From Adenophora triphylla var. japonica (lineage: Eukaryota; Streptophyta; Magnoliopsida; Asterales; Campanulaceae), in assembly GCA_022495995.1 (NCBI GenBank), contig JAFEMH010000923.1:512501-576500 (forward strand): a stretch of DNA of 64,000 bases. Direction: 5' to 3'. The notes beneath the pieces are model-generated. The model was given only the letters and a program-made list of their open reading frames with translations, did no database searches and was not told where the DNA came from. How positions within the stretch are numbered: the stretch's first letter is position 1; each line of letters begins with the position of its first letter. The position numbers were made by a program, and so were the translations under genes. Shown here piece after piece: positions 34,080 to 44,955 of the stretch.

Positions 34080-34467
34080 GAGAAAATGACTCTTTTATTT
34101 TATAGGTAACATACTTTACTTCTTTATATCAAATAATGCAACGTAATTCTTAGTGTCTAAAAAATACATCGTACTTTTATAACATTTTTCATATAATGCA
34201 ATTTTCAAGTTAAAAAATGGGTGGCGTTAAATATAATTAACACCTTGTGACGAAATTAACACGAACTAAATATTTAACGAGCGTTAATGCCCTTTTTTTT
34301 CCTCTCGGAGAGATTGAAATCATAATTTATATCTTTATTTATATTTTTGAAATCATAATTGATATCATTATAATTGGTATGCTTGTGCAAATAATCTTCA
34401 TAATTAGTATTTTTTTAAGATAATGTTTTTTTTCATGCATAAATTAACATATTAAATTTTAATATTT

Positions 34468-34515
<48 letters not shown>

Positions 34516-35406
34516 AATTAATATAATATTGATTCCAATACAATTCTCTTTAACCAAATCGTTCTTAATTTTCCAGCTTTAATTCCATGGCGTTGCCGGA
34601 AAAGCCACCGGAATAAATCATTATCCAACCCTCCCCATCTTCTTCACCTCGCTTCCTCAGACCCACTTCCAATTCCAATCGCAAGATTGCAATTGCCGTC
34701 GATCTAAGCGACGAGAGTGCCTACGCAGTCAACTCGGGTCAGCCCGTAACTACCTCCGTCCCGGCGACTCCGTCATCCTCCTCCACCTCCGTCCCACCTC
34801 CGTCCTTTACGGCGCCGACTGGGGCGCCACCGTCGTCGCTGCCATTGCTGGTTCAGTAATCGGAAACAATGGAGGAAGCTTTAAATGTAGGAGATGGCTT
34901 GGAATTTATCGATGAGGTGGGGAAGTTTGGGGGCGGACTTGGAAAGTGAATGAGGCGGCAATTCATGACAGGGAAGGGGCACCGGAATGAATGGGGTTGG
35001 AAGTGAGGTGCCGAGATCATAGGGGTGTGGATGATTTGGTGGAATTTTCGATGAAGATATGAAGACGATTGTGGAAGTGGATGGTTGGCTATGGAGGTTC
35101 ATTGGCGGCGGGGCGGTAAGGTTAGGAGACGAGGGTGAGAGATGATGTTTTGGTGTTTGTATTCTATCATTCTTATTCAACAATTATGGAGGTTGATTTA
35201 AAATTCTTTAAACATTAAGGTTAAATTTGAAAATTTCAATCTAACTTTGGTTAAATTATTAATGTTCGTTAGTTAAAAAAGAATTTGATTGCATTATTTG
35301 ATAACCACTTAAAAAGTACGTTGCATTTTTTAGACACTAAGAAGAAGTACGTTGCATTATTTGATATCAATGAATAAAGTACGATGCATATGTTGGTCGA
35401 TTGCCC
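34080..35406. mobile_element. Pack-MULE-like Mutator element carrying a USP fragment
   Basis: A 1,327-bp element flanked by a perfect 10-bp duplication GATCTTTATT (34070-34079 and 35407-35416), within the 9-11 bp range of Mutator-like elements. The ends are degenerate inverted repeats (GAGAAAATGACTC against GGGCAATCGACC). Further in, strongly conserved inverted blocks (TATCAAATAATGCAACGTA near 34128 and its complement near 35340-35365) confirm the pairing. There is no transposase. Inside are an (AT)n tract (34470-34511) and a host-gene-like fragment of a universal stress protein. Confidence 0.82.
34677..34855 (+). pseudogene. Captured universal stress protein (USP/UspA) fragment
   Basis: The plus strand reads RKIAIAVDLSDESAYAV, the N-terminal beta strand and nucleotide-binding start of plant USP domains. 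After a frame change it continues NYLRPGDSVILLHLRPTS and VLYGADWGA, the next conserved stretch. The middle tryptophan-containing segment is damaged and the C-terminal GxxGxxG half is absent. It lies wholly inside the Pack-MULE-like element, consistent with capture from a USP gene elsewhere. Confidence 0.78.
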
Positions 35407-35416
35407 GATCTTTATT

Positions 35417-35760
35417 ATCTTTCTACAAGTTTGTATATCACTAGGATTCCTTAGTACAATCTCTGTTTTCAAATACTGTTTGAAGAAAAAGACTTCAAGA
35501 AACATAACAAGAGAGAGAGAGAGAGAGAGAAATAAACCGTGTAAATGTGGTTGTTCTTTAGATACATATCTCAAGAGATGTTACGAGCAGGCACCCCTGC
35601 CTGGAGTTTTGTTGATCAAGTCTGTAACCCTTGGGATGAGCTCTTTAAACGATGGCCGAAGTTGTGCATTGCTGCTTGTTTTTGTCAATAATTAATATGC
35701 ATTCATTTTTACGAGCAGGCACCCCTACCTTCTTTGTCAAAAGCATCTCATTGAACTCTA
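35417..35760. other. Intergenic with (GA)n tract and a repeated 16-mer
   Basis: A (GA)n microsatellite lies at about 35509-35531. The sequence TTACGAGCAGGCACCCC occurs at about 35581 and again at about 35711. A short frame (SFVDQVCNPWDELFKRWP) near 35608-35660 could be a gene fragment, but I cannot name it. Confidence 0.35.
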
Positions 35761-37025
35761 CTGATACCGAATAGGCTTAGAGAATAGAATGACCGAACGA
35801 TAATGACAAGAATCAATTTCGAAAGCTTCAAGTTTTTCTTTTTCTATTTCATATAATCAAAGTCTGCCCTAATATAATAACCCTAGCTTGTTATTTATAC
35901 TAATAATAAGAATATTCTAGAAATATAAAATAAAACCCTAATTTAATAATAAGCTAAAACCCTAAAACTCATAAGAACAAATCAAGCCCAAAAACAAGCC
36001 CAAGGCAGTTGCTCTGCTTGCAGCCTTTCTGCCTTCGTCGTTGCTCTGCTTTCAGCCTCGCCCGCCTGTTGATGAGGCGCCCGCCTGGCCGTGGTTGAGG
36101 CGCCCGCCTCCCTTCCAGCGCCTCTGTTTTGTTTGCTGCGATACTGCATCATCCTCCCCTCCTTAGAAAAGACTCGTCCTCGAGTCAATATTCTCGATAT
36201 GACCACCACAATACTCCGAAAAATCTGAACTCCATCCGCAAAAGGAATTTGATGCCCTTGACGAACTCGAAACTTCATTGTCGTTGTGATAGTGTCCATC
36301 CAATCAGCCCAATGCGTGGATATAAAGAACTCAATAATTAATTTCTGAATGATGTATCGAGCAAAAGAACGGGGAACATACGTGTCAAACGGATCCGTGT
36401 ACCCAAGATCAATGGTAACCGTTTCAAACGTCCACACCAAGTTTGCCCCTTGATTAGCAACTACTTCCTCTGTCTCCTTATCGGACCCAACAACTGATTC
36501 AACGTCATCAACAAGATCGGATGTCATTGCTTGAGGAACATCACCACGACACCCATCAAACATAGGTGGTTTAGACCAATCAACAAGATCTTCTTGACTT
36601 GAAGAATCGATCACAAAACCTTCTTTAACATTAACAGTATCAATCCAAGAATCAATCGATTCTTCCGGACTTGCATCAAACAGAGGGGATTTTGACCAAT
36701 CAACAAGGTTTTCCTTACTTGAAGATTCAACAAAAATACCCTCTTTGAACTCAACAGTATCAATCCAAAAATAAACGGAATCATTAGGAATGGCCTTACC
36801 TTCGATTTCCGGAATTTCGATCCTCCTATCGATCTTCCTCGAATGGTTAGCTTCATACCTATCATGAAGTCCCTGATTTTGGCCGAGGGAATCCATCCCC
36901 TCTTGATAGTACTCCTTTTCCTCGGCTGGAACAACCGGATCTGAACCCCTCAGTATGTATTTGGACGCCCAAAATAGAAAGTGTGAAGTAAGTATGTGGA
37001 CGGAGGGAGTATATGTTACTTTCAA
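35761..37025 (-). mobile_element. Degenerate non-autonomous LTR retrotransposon segment
   Basis: On the minus strand a frame with repeat motifs runs toward a gypsy-type 3' border: GAGGACGAGTCTTTTCTAAG followed by a purine-rich GGAGGGGAGGATGATG. The adjoining LTR-like sequence occupies about 35775-36152. Beyond it, GGTATCAGTAG (complement of about 35764-35774) resembles the usual tRNA-Met PBS. Border, LTR and PBS in that order would fit a tandem or rearranged copy. Limits are approximate. Confidence 0.5.
35982..37025 (-). CDS. Retroelement-associated ORF with two 35-residue repeats
   Basis: A 347-residue open frame with no recognised enzyme domain. Residues about 85-155 hold two similar units built on WIDTV..KEG..V.SSS.E.LVDWSK.P.FD. 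The C-terminal third runs across the polypurine tract into LTR-like sequence, so the last 60 or so residues (basic, alanine- and glutamine-rich) are unlikely to be biological. The start at 37025 lies in MITE sequence, so the true start, if any, is downstream. Best read as the relic of a non-autonomous element's ORF. Confidence 0.35.
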   Translation of the reverse strand: MKVTYTPSVHILTSHFLFWASKYILRGSDPVVPAEEKEYYQEGMDSLGQNQGLHDRYEANHSRKIDRRIEIPEIEGKAIPNDSVYFWIDTVEFKEGIFVESSSKENLVDWSKSPLFDASPEESIDSWIDTVNVKEGFVIDSSSQEDLVDWSKPPMFDGCRGDVPQAMTSDLVDDVESVVGSDKETEEVVANQGANLVWTFETVTIDLGYTDPFDTYVPRSFARYIIQKLIIEFFISTHWADWMDTITTTMKFRVRQGHQIPFADGVQIFRSIVVVISRILTRGRVFSKEGRMMQYRSKQNRGAGREAGASTTARRAPHQQAGEAESRATTKAERLQAEQLPWACFWA

Positions 37026-37028
37026 ATA

Positions 37029-37560
37029 CTACTCCCTCCGTCCCACACCAAGGTTCCTTGGTGTGGATTTCACGTTTTTTAAGATTTTTTTTTTAAAATA
37101 GGTAGAAATTAGAGGAGAGAGAATGTAAAAAATGTGGGGTAGGAAATACTCCCTCCGTCCCACTTCACTTGGCACTAATTTCCATTTTGGGTCGTCCCAC
37201 TTCACTTGGCACTGCCCAAAATGGAAAAGAATATTCACTATTCCATCCACTCATTCTCTCTCCTACTTCACTTTTACACTCACAACATTCACTCTCCTAA
37301 CTATTCCTCCCACTCATTCTCTCTCCTATTTAATTCTTCATACTCACAACATTTAACTTTTTCTCTTTATTACATCACTTTTCCTTAATTTCTACACTCA
37401 AAAAGTTGATGTCAAGTAAACCGGGACGGAGGGAGTAGTAGTTAATACTAGTAATTGATTTTTTTGAAAGTGTGTAGAAGATTAGAGGGGAGAGAATGTA
37501 AAAGTTAAAAATATTTAATAGGAGAGAGAATGAGTGGAAGAAATAGTAAGTTAATAATGA
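37029..37560. mobile_element. Stowaway-like MITE, host of a nested MITE
   Basis: A left end CTCCCTCCGTCCCACACCAAGG begins at about 37031 and is interrupted at 37148. Sequence after 37437 (AGATTAGAGGGGAGAGAATG) resembles the sequence before the interruption. The right terminus is not clear. Confidence 0.5.
37149..37435. mobile_element. Stowaway-type MITE, 287 bp
   Basis: Termini CTCCCTCCGTCCC and GGGACGGAGGGAG, with TA on both sides (37147-37148, 37436-37437). Next to the left end an inner motif TCCCACTTCACTTGGCACT is repeated. Confidence 0.9.
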
Positions 37561-37916
37561 GTTTTTTTGTAAATATGTTATCTTTATAAGGATATACTGA
37601 ATAATTTTTTTGTAAATATATTAAATTATAAGGATATAAATATATTCAAACTTTCCATTTATTATGAAAGAAAATCTTGAAAAAGTAGAACGAATTAAAA
37701 AGAAAAGTAGTGGGACGAAGAAGTGGGACGAAGTGAGTATTGGACAAGTTTCGTATATCAGACAAAATAAAATGGGCCAGCCAATCTTGTGGTTTGTTGT
37801 AGGTTCAAACTTTAATAGAAGCGCGTTAAGCCGAAGCAATTGTACCTTGCGGTTGATTTTAATTTTTAAAGGTCAAGATGAAGAATAGAAGAGACCGCCG
37901 TCACGTAAATCCATCC

Positions 37917-37980
37917 AACCGTTAAAAAGTAAATCTCTCTTGCTTCTAACGTAAGCTTTCATTTAATTATATCACCGTTA
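37917..37980 (+). promoter_or_regulatory. Two MSA-like AACGG elements upstream of the MYB3R gene
   Basis: AACCGTTAAAA (37917-37927) and CACCGTTACAAA (37973-37984) contain the CCGTT/AACGG core bound by three-repeat MYBs in G2/M-phase promoters. They lie roughly 60-150 bp before the likely transcribed leader. They are short motifs, so function is an inference. Confidence 0.4.
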
Positions 37981-38039
37981 CAAAGCAAATAAAAACACTC
38001 TCCAACTCTCATTTCACTTTTCTTTCAAAAAACTAAAAC

Positions 38040-39305
38040 TATAACTTCCCTAGGACTCTCTCTCTCTCTCACACACACACACTTGTCCCCACTCATTTTC
38101 CCGCTTCCGTCCCGATCTCAAAAACACACGCACACATAAACACACGACGAGCCCTAACAAAATCAGTTACTTGTTTCCGTTGAAAATCTTGTAAGTTAGT
38201 GTCAATGACACTGTTTTTGGATTCATCTTCGACGGTTACAGCTTCGATGAAGCTCCATTGATCAAAGAAAGTCTTAATAGCAATCTACTTCAACCCTAGA
38301 AATCAACTCCCGAGGTTCTTTTCTTCTTCTTCTGATGTATGTAACTTTCTTATTAATCACCTGCGATTGAGATTGAAATTGAGATTGGGATTGTGGTTTT
38401 AGATTTGAATTGATTTGAGCCGTTACTTTTGATTCATTTTTGAAGTAGAAATCGCTTACTTGATTGGGTTCTGATTTACTGAAAATGGTATATTGAATTT
38501 TGCGGTGATGTTTGTAAGTTGTTCGAGTTCTTTTTTGGGCAGATTGATGTTGAAGGCAATGAGGTGCTTTTGAAGCTGTTTTTGTTGAGGGTTTTTGCTT
38601 ATTGGTGAAAGTCTTATGCTGCTATTTTTGAACCCTAGGTGGTTCGTTTTTTCAATAAATTTTCCTTCTGATTGAACTGAACTGTTACTTTTGAAATGTT
38701 AAGCAAAAATCACAAATTTGTTGAGCATTATTAGCTAAAACGACACCCAATTTTATTTTTTATTTTTCTCTTTAGCTCTTTGAGTTTTATGGTAAGTTGA
38801 TTGAATGTTGAGGGCAGTGTGGTTGTTCTTGAAGTTGTTTGATTTGGTGAGTATTGTTGTTTGGGATCTGGTAGTGTAATATATTGAATTTGGTTCGATT
38901 TTGATTGCAGTTCACTGATTAAAAGGTTATAGGAACCGTCATATCAAATTTGGGGTTTGTTTTCTCCTTTAATATGCACTATTCTTATCGAACAGCTGAG
39001 ATTGAGTTTGAACAGTTACATTTGGAAATTAAAATCATGTCATTTACCTGATTAAGTTTAATTTCTAATTCGGCATAAATGTTGAGACTTGCTGTGATTT
39101 TCATTTTATTTTATTGGTTCAGCTTCTTGAGGTTTGTTGGTAGGTGAAATTTTTTTGAGGCCAATGCAGATGCTTTTGTAGCTGTTCAATTTGTTGATCA
39201 TTGTTGTTTGGGATCTGGAATTGAAATTATTGTGATTTTGATTAAATGTGACTGACTGCCCTAATTTTAGGGTGAACTCGAACGTAGATCAAGGTTGAAA
39301 TTAAG
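38040..39305 (+). other. 5' leader and leader intron of the MYB3R gene
   Basis: A CT/CA-rich leader (compound (CT)n(CA)n at about 38058-38083) ends near CTCCCGAG at about 38313, before GTTCTT. A T-rich intron of about 950 bp follows, with a plausible acceptor TTTTAG at about 39270. The coding start ATG is at 39306. Exact splice sites need transcript data. Confidence 0.5.
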
Positions 39306-42300
39306 ATGGACGATATTACATTGGACTTAACAAAGGAAATCGGTTTTTCTTGTTCTTCTTCTGTTTCTGATAGTAGCTGTGATGCAACTACTCCAAGATC
39401 TTGCTCTGGTCGCGGGTATGCTTATTAGTCTTTTAGTGGTTCTTTATCTTGGAAAGGTAAATGGTTAATGTTTTGGGGATTTTAATTTTAGGAGGAGTGG
39501 TGGTCCAAGTAAACGCTCGTCCCAGGCTGGATGGACTGAGGAAGAGGTTCGCAGCTATTCGTTGTATTTTAGCTCCGTGTCAGAAGTTTTTTTTTTCTTA
39601 ATTTAACATGTGGCAATGAATTTCTCTGTTTTCCTTGTCTCGAAAACTGAGGTGGTTCTGATTAAGCAGTGTTAAGTTATAATGTCTGTTATGCGTACCT
39701 TTTTCATGGATGTAATGACTTAAACGGTTGATGTAAATTGGTTAAGTTGGTGTCCCAAAAAAAAAGAACAAAGAAAAAGAAAATAAAGGAGTGTATTAGC
39801 AGTTGGTAAATTTGATTAACAGAGTAGTACTTCGTATGGGGCTCAGTGTCAGTCGATTGCTTTTGCTTCTTTGCTGAATTTACATTTGTGATCACATTTG
39901 GAGTTCTGATGTGGATTGCTTCAATTTTCTTCTCTGGTAGGATAACTTGTTGACTGAGGTCGTACAGAAGTTTAATGGGAGGAACTGGAAGAGAATAGGT
40001 GAGCTTGCCAATTCGGTCCTATGCTTTAATTTATATACTATACTTTTTTCACATCCGATTGGCCATCAATAATGAGTTCATTTTTCTATGTTTTCACATA
40101 TTGTAAATGTTTTCACTTTTTCCTTTGGGGATGGGAAGGTAATCCCCTGTGAAATCATTGTCTTCCACCCTTCACCCCCAACCATTTTGACCAAAACTAA
40201 GTTAGACATAGTACTAAAGAAAAATATGAATAAGCATAACTTGTACGATGACCTTGCTTTGGACCAAATCGAATGTTGAAAAAGGTTTCATGTATTCGAC
40301 CCCAACCCCAAGTGATTGTGACTAAGGCTGAGTGTTGGGGAGTGAGTGAGTGAGTGGGGTGTTTGAGATTTGGTTGAATATAAAAAGGGGATGCTTGTCA
40401 TCCTTCAATGATTACTTCATTATACTTGAATGATGGAAATTCGTACATTATTCTTTGTGAATGTTTTGTTAAGGATGAAAGGATGCCTTGGTAAAAGAAT
40501 ATGCTGACTAGTATCATATATTTTCGTCTGTGTTGCAATTGAAGAAGTTCTACTTATGGAATGCCGTCTTAGCCTATTAAAACTCTTCTCTTCTCAATGC
40601 ATAGCAGAATCTGTTTTTAAATGGACTAGCTCTGGTTATGTTGGTTCAATTATAAATTATTAAAGATAATCTCTTCTCTTTTCTTCTTGTATTCACAGCT
40701 GAACGTATTTCTGGGCGGACCGATGTGCAATGCCTGCATCGCTGGCAGAAGGTTCTTAATCCTGAACTGGTCAAAGGACCTTGGACAAAAGAGGTTGAAG
40801 TTGAACTTTATATGTTGCTTGAGTTACTCTTGTTTTAGGATGTAAAGTTTGTGTGATCACTGTTGTAAACTCAGATATTAATCAATCAATTTATCTTGTT
40901 TCTTCAGGAGGATGATCGTATTACCGAGTTAGTTCTGAAGTATGGATGTAAGAAGTGGTCTGTCATTGCAAAAGCTTTACCTGGCCGAATTGGAAAGCAA
41001 TGCCGGGAGAGGCAAGTGATAACTATGATATACTTTTACTACTCATATTGCTATATATTGACATGTGATTAGCTCTCGGCCATTTTTTTTATACAAAACA
41101 AGGATTTGGGCCATCTTATGTTTCTTATTCCAAGATTTCTTCTGTGCGGTAATACTGCTTCTGCTGAAAAGATGCATCGGTCTTTAATTTTGTCTACACA
41201 ACAAACACAAATTACCATTAGAGCTCTGATTCCAAATCTTGCTGTTTCATTTAGCAATATGGTAAAGTAAAGTTTTTCATCACTCTTATTTGTCTTGAAA
41301 TTTGAGCCAAAAGGTTGCGACAATGTCACCCACTTCGAACAGTGTCAGTTTGCTTGATGAGCAGCCTAGCATTGCAATCTAAGGGGCATTCTTTAATTTC
41401 TCCTTCTTCAACAGTTCAACTAATTTTCAAGTTCAAAATGTATATCGTTGAGCTTACAGTTTTAAAAATTCTACTTTTGTTGTTTTATTGCTTTAATAAT
41501 AGATGGATTGGCTTTCTAAATTATTGGCTGAATAGCTGTTGTGTCTTGTATTTTGTTGCAGTAAACATTTCACTTTTCTAGTACTTTATCATTTTTGTGA
41601 GGTAAGTGAACTAGTTGAATTAGATGTCTTCCGTCATGTTCTCCCCTTCATTATACTTGCATCTAAAGCATTGTTGAATACATAAATAGTTGTGCCCTGA
41701 AAGGGACATGTAAAATTTTAGTTTCACCACTTCTTTTTCTCTCTTGTTTTTCCTTATGAACAAAATAGTCTTCAGAAGGTTTTGACTTTCAATAGATGTG
41801 TCTCCCATTTATCAGAAAGCAGTTATTGCATTCTTGGTTACTGCAAACCTTGGGGATGCATGATATGCAAGCAATGCTCTTTTGTCCTTTTTGTTGTGAG
41901 TTCTCTCATCAAGTTTCAAGCTAGTCATCTTTCAAGATGGAGTTCCTAACTAGTTTCTGAAGCTGCGTACATCTGTAATAGTTTAATCGCATTGCACATG
42001 CAAATGTTACTGGCATGCAGACACATCAACCCAAGTACATCTGGACCTAATCATTCCTATTAAAAAGAAGGCAGCCTGGTGCTAAAAGAGCTCCCACAAA
42101 GCTGTACTTAATGATGCCTATTATTAGCAATATAAAATAGTACTCCCCCTGTCCCAAAATGAATTTCCAAAAAAATCAAATTTGCTTTTCGTCAAGAGTA
42201 AATTTGAATTTTTTTTTTTTTTGGACATTCAATTTGTGACGGAGGGAGTATCTTCGAATACATTATATGTGCATCAAGTATGTAAACTTGGGGATCAAAC

Positions 42301-44671
42301 AATCTAAATGTATAGATTTTAATCTCATGAAAGTGGAGTCTTTGCATGGAGCCTTGACTAAATTTATACTCCCTCCGTCCCAAATTGAATGAACAATTTT
42401 TTTAAAAAAAAAAATTGCTCTTGATCAAGAGCAAATTTGAAAAGTTTTTGGTCATTCATTTTGGGATAGAGGTAGTATTAGTTTCTAGTTACTGAAAACA
42501 GGAAAGAATACCCTGGACACATTCAGTAATCACAACACTTTTCTGCCTCTGTCCTTCCTAGTTCTGAAAGAATTACTGTTTTTGCAGGTGGCACAACCAT
42601 TTGGATCCATCTATCAAGAGAGATGCATGGACAGAAGAGGAGGAGTTGACCCTCAAATATTACCACCAGATATATGGCAACAAGTGGGCAGAAATAGCAA
42701 GGTTTCTACCTGGAAGGTATTCACCACTGAAAATTACAAATAATTTGAAGGAAAAACTCTAAACACTTGCTCCCTCTATGAGTGCCATTTTTGTTCCTAA
42801 TATAATGAAGAAAGATTGACTTGCATATGGGGACAGAGGGAGTAATATGGAAGACCTTTCTCGTAGTTCACGGAATGAAATTTTGGAAAAGTGTTGGTCA
42901 ATTTGTAGGAAATATGTTAATTACAAGGAAATTTCTACGAATCTTCTCTCAACCAATATTTTAGTGCTTCTGTTGAAACAGAAGCAGCAGATGAATGCTG
43001 TTCGGGGAATATGAATGATGGTGATAAAACAATACTGACATAGGATGTTACTTTTTTGGCACTCCAAACTGCGTAACATATGGAGAAAGGGTTATCTCCT
43101 CCTCAGAACAAAGGTCATAGTGACCAGACCTGAGACAAATCTCAGAGATCACATATTGAAGTACTTTTGGTTAGAGGTTTTATGATGAATGTCATCTGGT
43201 AAAGTGCTGGAGTAGTATGTTTTTAACTTGTTACTTATGATGCATTATAGTTACTCCCTCCCTCCATATCCCTAAATGAATGTCCCATTTTCATTTTGAG
43301 GGACATTTGCAAAAAAGTTAGTCTTAAGCATGTTTAGAGCATAAGTACATAGCAACCCTGCATGATCTCACCATATTACATCACGAGTGTAAGTGTGAAT
43401 TAAGACTTGTTGTTTGATGCAGCCTAGTTTAGTAGCTTCCCTAAAAATTGTACATTCCTTTGGGACTTTTTTTTTTTTTTTGAAAAAACAGTCATTCATT
43501 TAGGGACAGCGGGAGTAATTATTTTTCATTGAAGATTGCAAAGTTCTGAAGGAAATATCACAAAAGAAAGATGAATGTAATATCAAACTTATTAGTGTCA
43601 TTGATTTATGGACTGCTTATCATCTGCCGAAATTATTTCAGATCTCTTATGCCATTTACTAACTCTGTTTATCTTCTTTTGTGTTCTTGGTTTAATAGGA
43701 CGGACAATGCTATTAAAAATCACTGGAATTGTTCAGTGAAAAAGAGTCTGGATCTGAATTTGCCTCCATCTTCTCCTGATATTTCAGGAGCCGCATTTGC
43801 CTTGGAGAGCGTTACTGATACCTGTTCAACATATTTGGCTCTTGGAAATGGTAATTCTGTTGAGAACCATTTTGAAGCAAAATCTCCTTCACTAACAACT
43901 TTTATATCTCCAGATGCAAGAGTAAATAATCTAATAAAGCCACTCAGTGGGGTCCAATTCTCGCCAATCCCTTCTAAAACAATGTTTGAATCTCCTAAAA
44001 GGCCTAGGATTGACGGAAACAGTGTTAAAGATCTCAGATTTGGTAATCTACCCGACAGATCATTTTTGAGTTTGTCACCTTTAGGATTCAGCGATCACGA
44101 TCATCTAGCGGACACCAAGAATACAGCTTATGGAACACCTGCTCGATCCAATGATGAATGTCATGGTTTCTTGTTTTACAAGCCACCTCATATAAAGGAT
44201 GTCGAGGATTGCGAATCTCCAAGTACAGATAATCAACTCAGGCATGCCAACAGTGAATTTTACTGTTCCACTCCGCCCGAGCTTCAATTAAAAGTCTCTG
44301 TTTGTGGGACCAGTCCAGAGTCTTTGTTAAGGAACTCTGCAATGAGTTATAGAAATACTCCCTCAATTATTAGAAAAAGATCTTCTAGAGTAGCAGGCAA
44401 TGCAAAATTATCAGATTGCCTTTCAACTCTTTCACAAACAAATTTCTCTGCTAGTCAGAACGAAGATATCAACAGAACAGTTTCAGGGATGAAGCAGAGC
44501 ATACATTCTCGGTTTCATATATCTGATCCATCCGAGAGATCTTTAGGAAGACGCCTGGATTACATGTTCGATACGGAGTGGGACCCAACTGCTGTTCGAT
44601 GTTGCACACCAAGTTCAGCAACACCATCGTCAGAAGTTAATTTTGGTGCCAGTTTGATGTTGACTCCTTGA
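39306..44671 (+). CDS. MYB3R: Three-repeat MYB transcription factor (MYB3R, MYB3R3/5-like)
   Basis: Seven coding exons: 39306-39415, 39492-39546, 39941-39998, 40699-40793, 40908-41011, 42588-42716 and 43699-44671. All phases agree and give 507 residues. R1 (about 49-98) begins AGWTEEEDNLL, R2 (about 99-150) KGPWTKEEDDRI, R3 (about 151-200) RDAWTEEEELTL; the second and third helices are intact (RTDVQCLHRWQKVL, RIGKQCRERWHNHL, RTDNAIKNHWN). MYB3R proteins bind AACGG (MSA) sites and control G2/M genes, alone or in DREAM-type complexes. The length is close to Arabidopsis MYB3R3/MYB3R5 (repressor type) rather than the longer MYB3R1/4, which is my reason for the subgroup. Exon 5 ends AG before GCAAGT, a GC-AG intron. 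Introns carry at least three small MITEs. Stop is TGA at 44669-44671. Confidence 0.9.
42143..42248. mobile_element. Small Stowaway-like MITE in MYB3R intron 5
   Basis: 106 bp, termini CTCCCCCTGTCCC and GACGGAGGGAG, TA on both sides (42141-42142, 42249-42250). Confidence 0.85.
42369..42475. mobile_element. Small Stowaway-like MITE in MYB3R intron 5
   Basis: 107 bp, left terminus CTCCCTCCGTCCC, right terminus decayed (GGGATAGAGGTAG), TA on both sides. Related to the copy 120 bp upstream; each can fold on an AAATTTG-containing arm. Confidence 0.82.
43254..43515. mobile_element. Stowaway-like MITE in MYB3R intron 6
   Basis: 262 bp, termini CTCCCTCCCTCCATATCCC and GGGACAGCGGGAG, TA on both sides. 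An inner stretch CATTTTGAGGGACATT indicates the same superfamily as its neighbours. Confidence 0.78.
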
Positions 44672-44734
44672 CGTCCTTTAGTTAGTGAGCATCTCTCTCT
44701 CTCTCTCATTATTCACTGCACCATTTGTTATTCT

Positions 44735-44953
44735 CTGCGTCTCAAGATAAATGTCATTTTTTGTTCGGTATGAAGAACAAAACCAGAAATTCTTGATCAA
44801 GAACAAAAATGGACATTCATTTTGGGACGATGGTAAGTATTCACTCCGTCCCAAAATAAATTTCCAAAAAATGTCCCAATTTACTCTTAGATCAATATCA
44901 AGAGCAAATTTGATTTTTTTATTTTTTGATCATTCATTTTGGGACGGATGGAG
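44735..44953. mobile_element. Two adjacent MITE copies in the MYB3R 3' flank
   Basis: A decayed copy (about 44735-44832) and a better one (about 44838-44953, ending GGGACGGATGGAG before TA) follow the stop codon within 300 bp and may lie in the 3' UTR. Confidence 0.65.
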
Positions 44954-44955
44954 TA

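Noticed and set aside
34881..35183. 100-residue minus-strand ORF in the Pack-MULE-like element
   Set aside because: Proline/serine-rich chance frame. It does not match the universal stress protein fragment on the plus strand or any other family.
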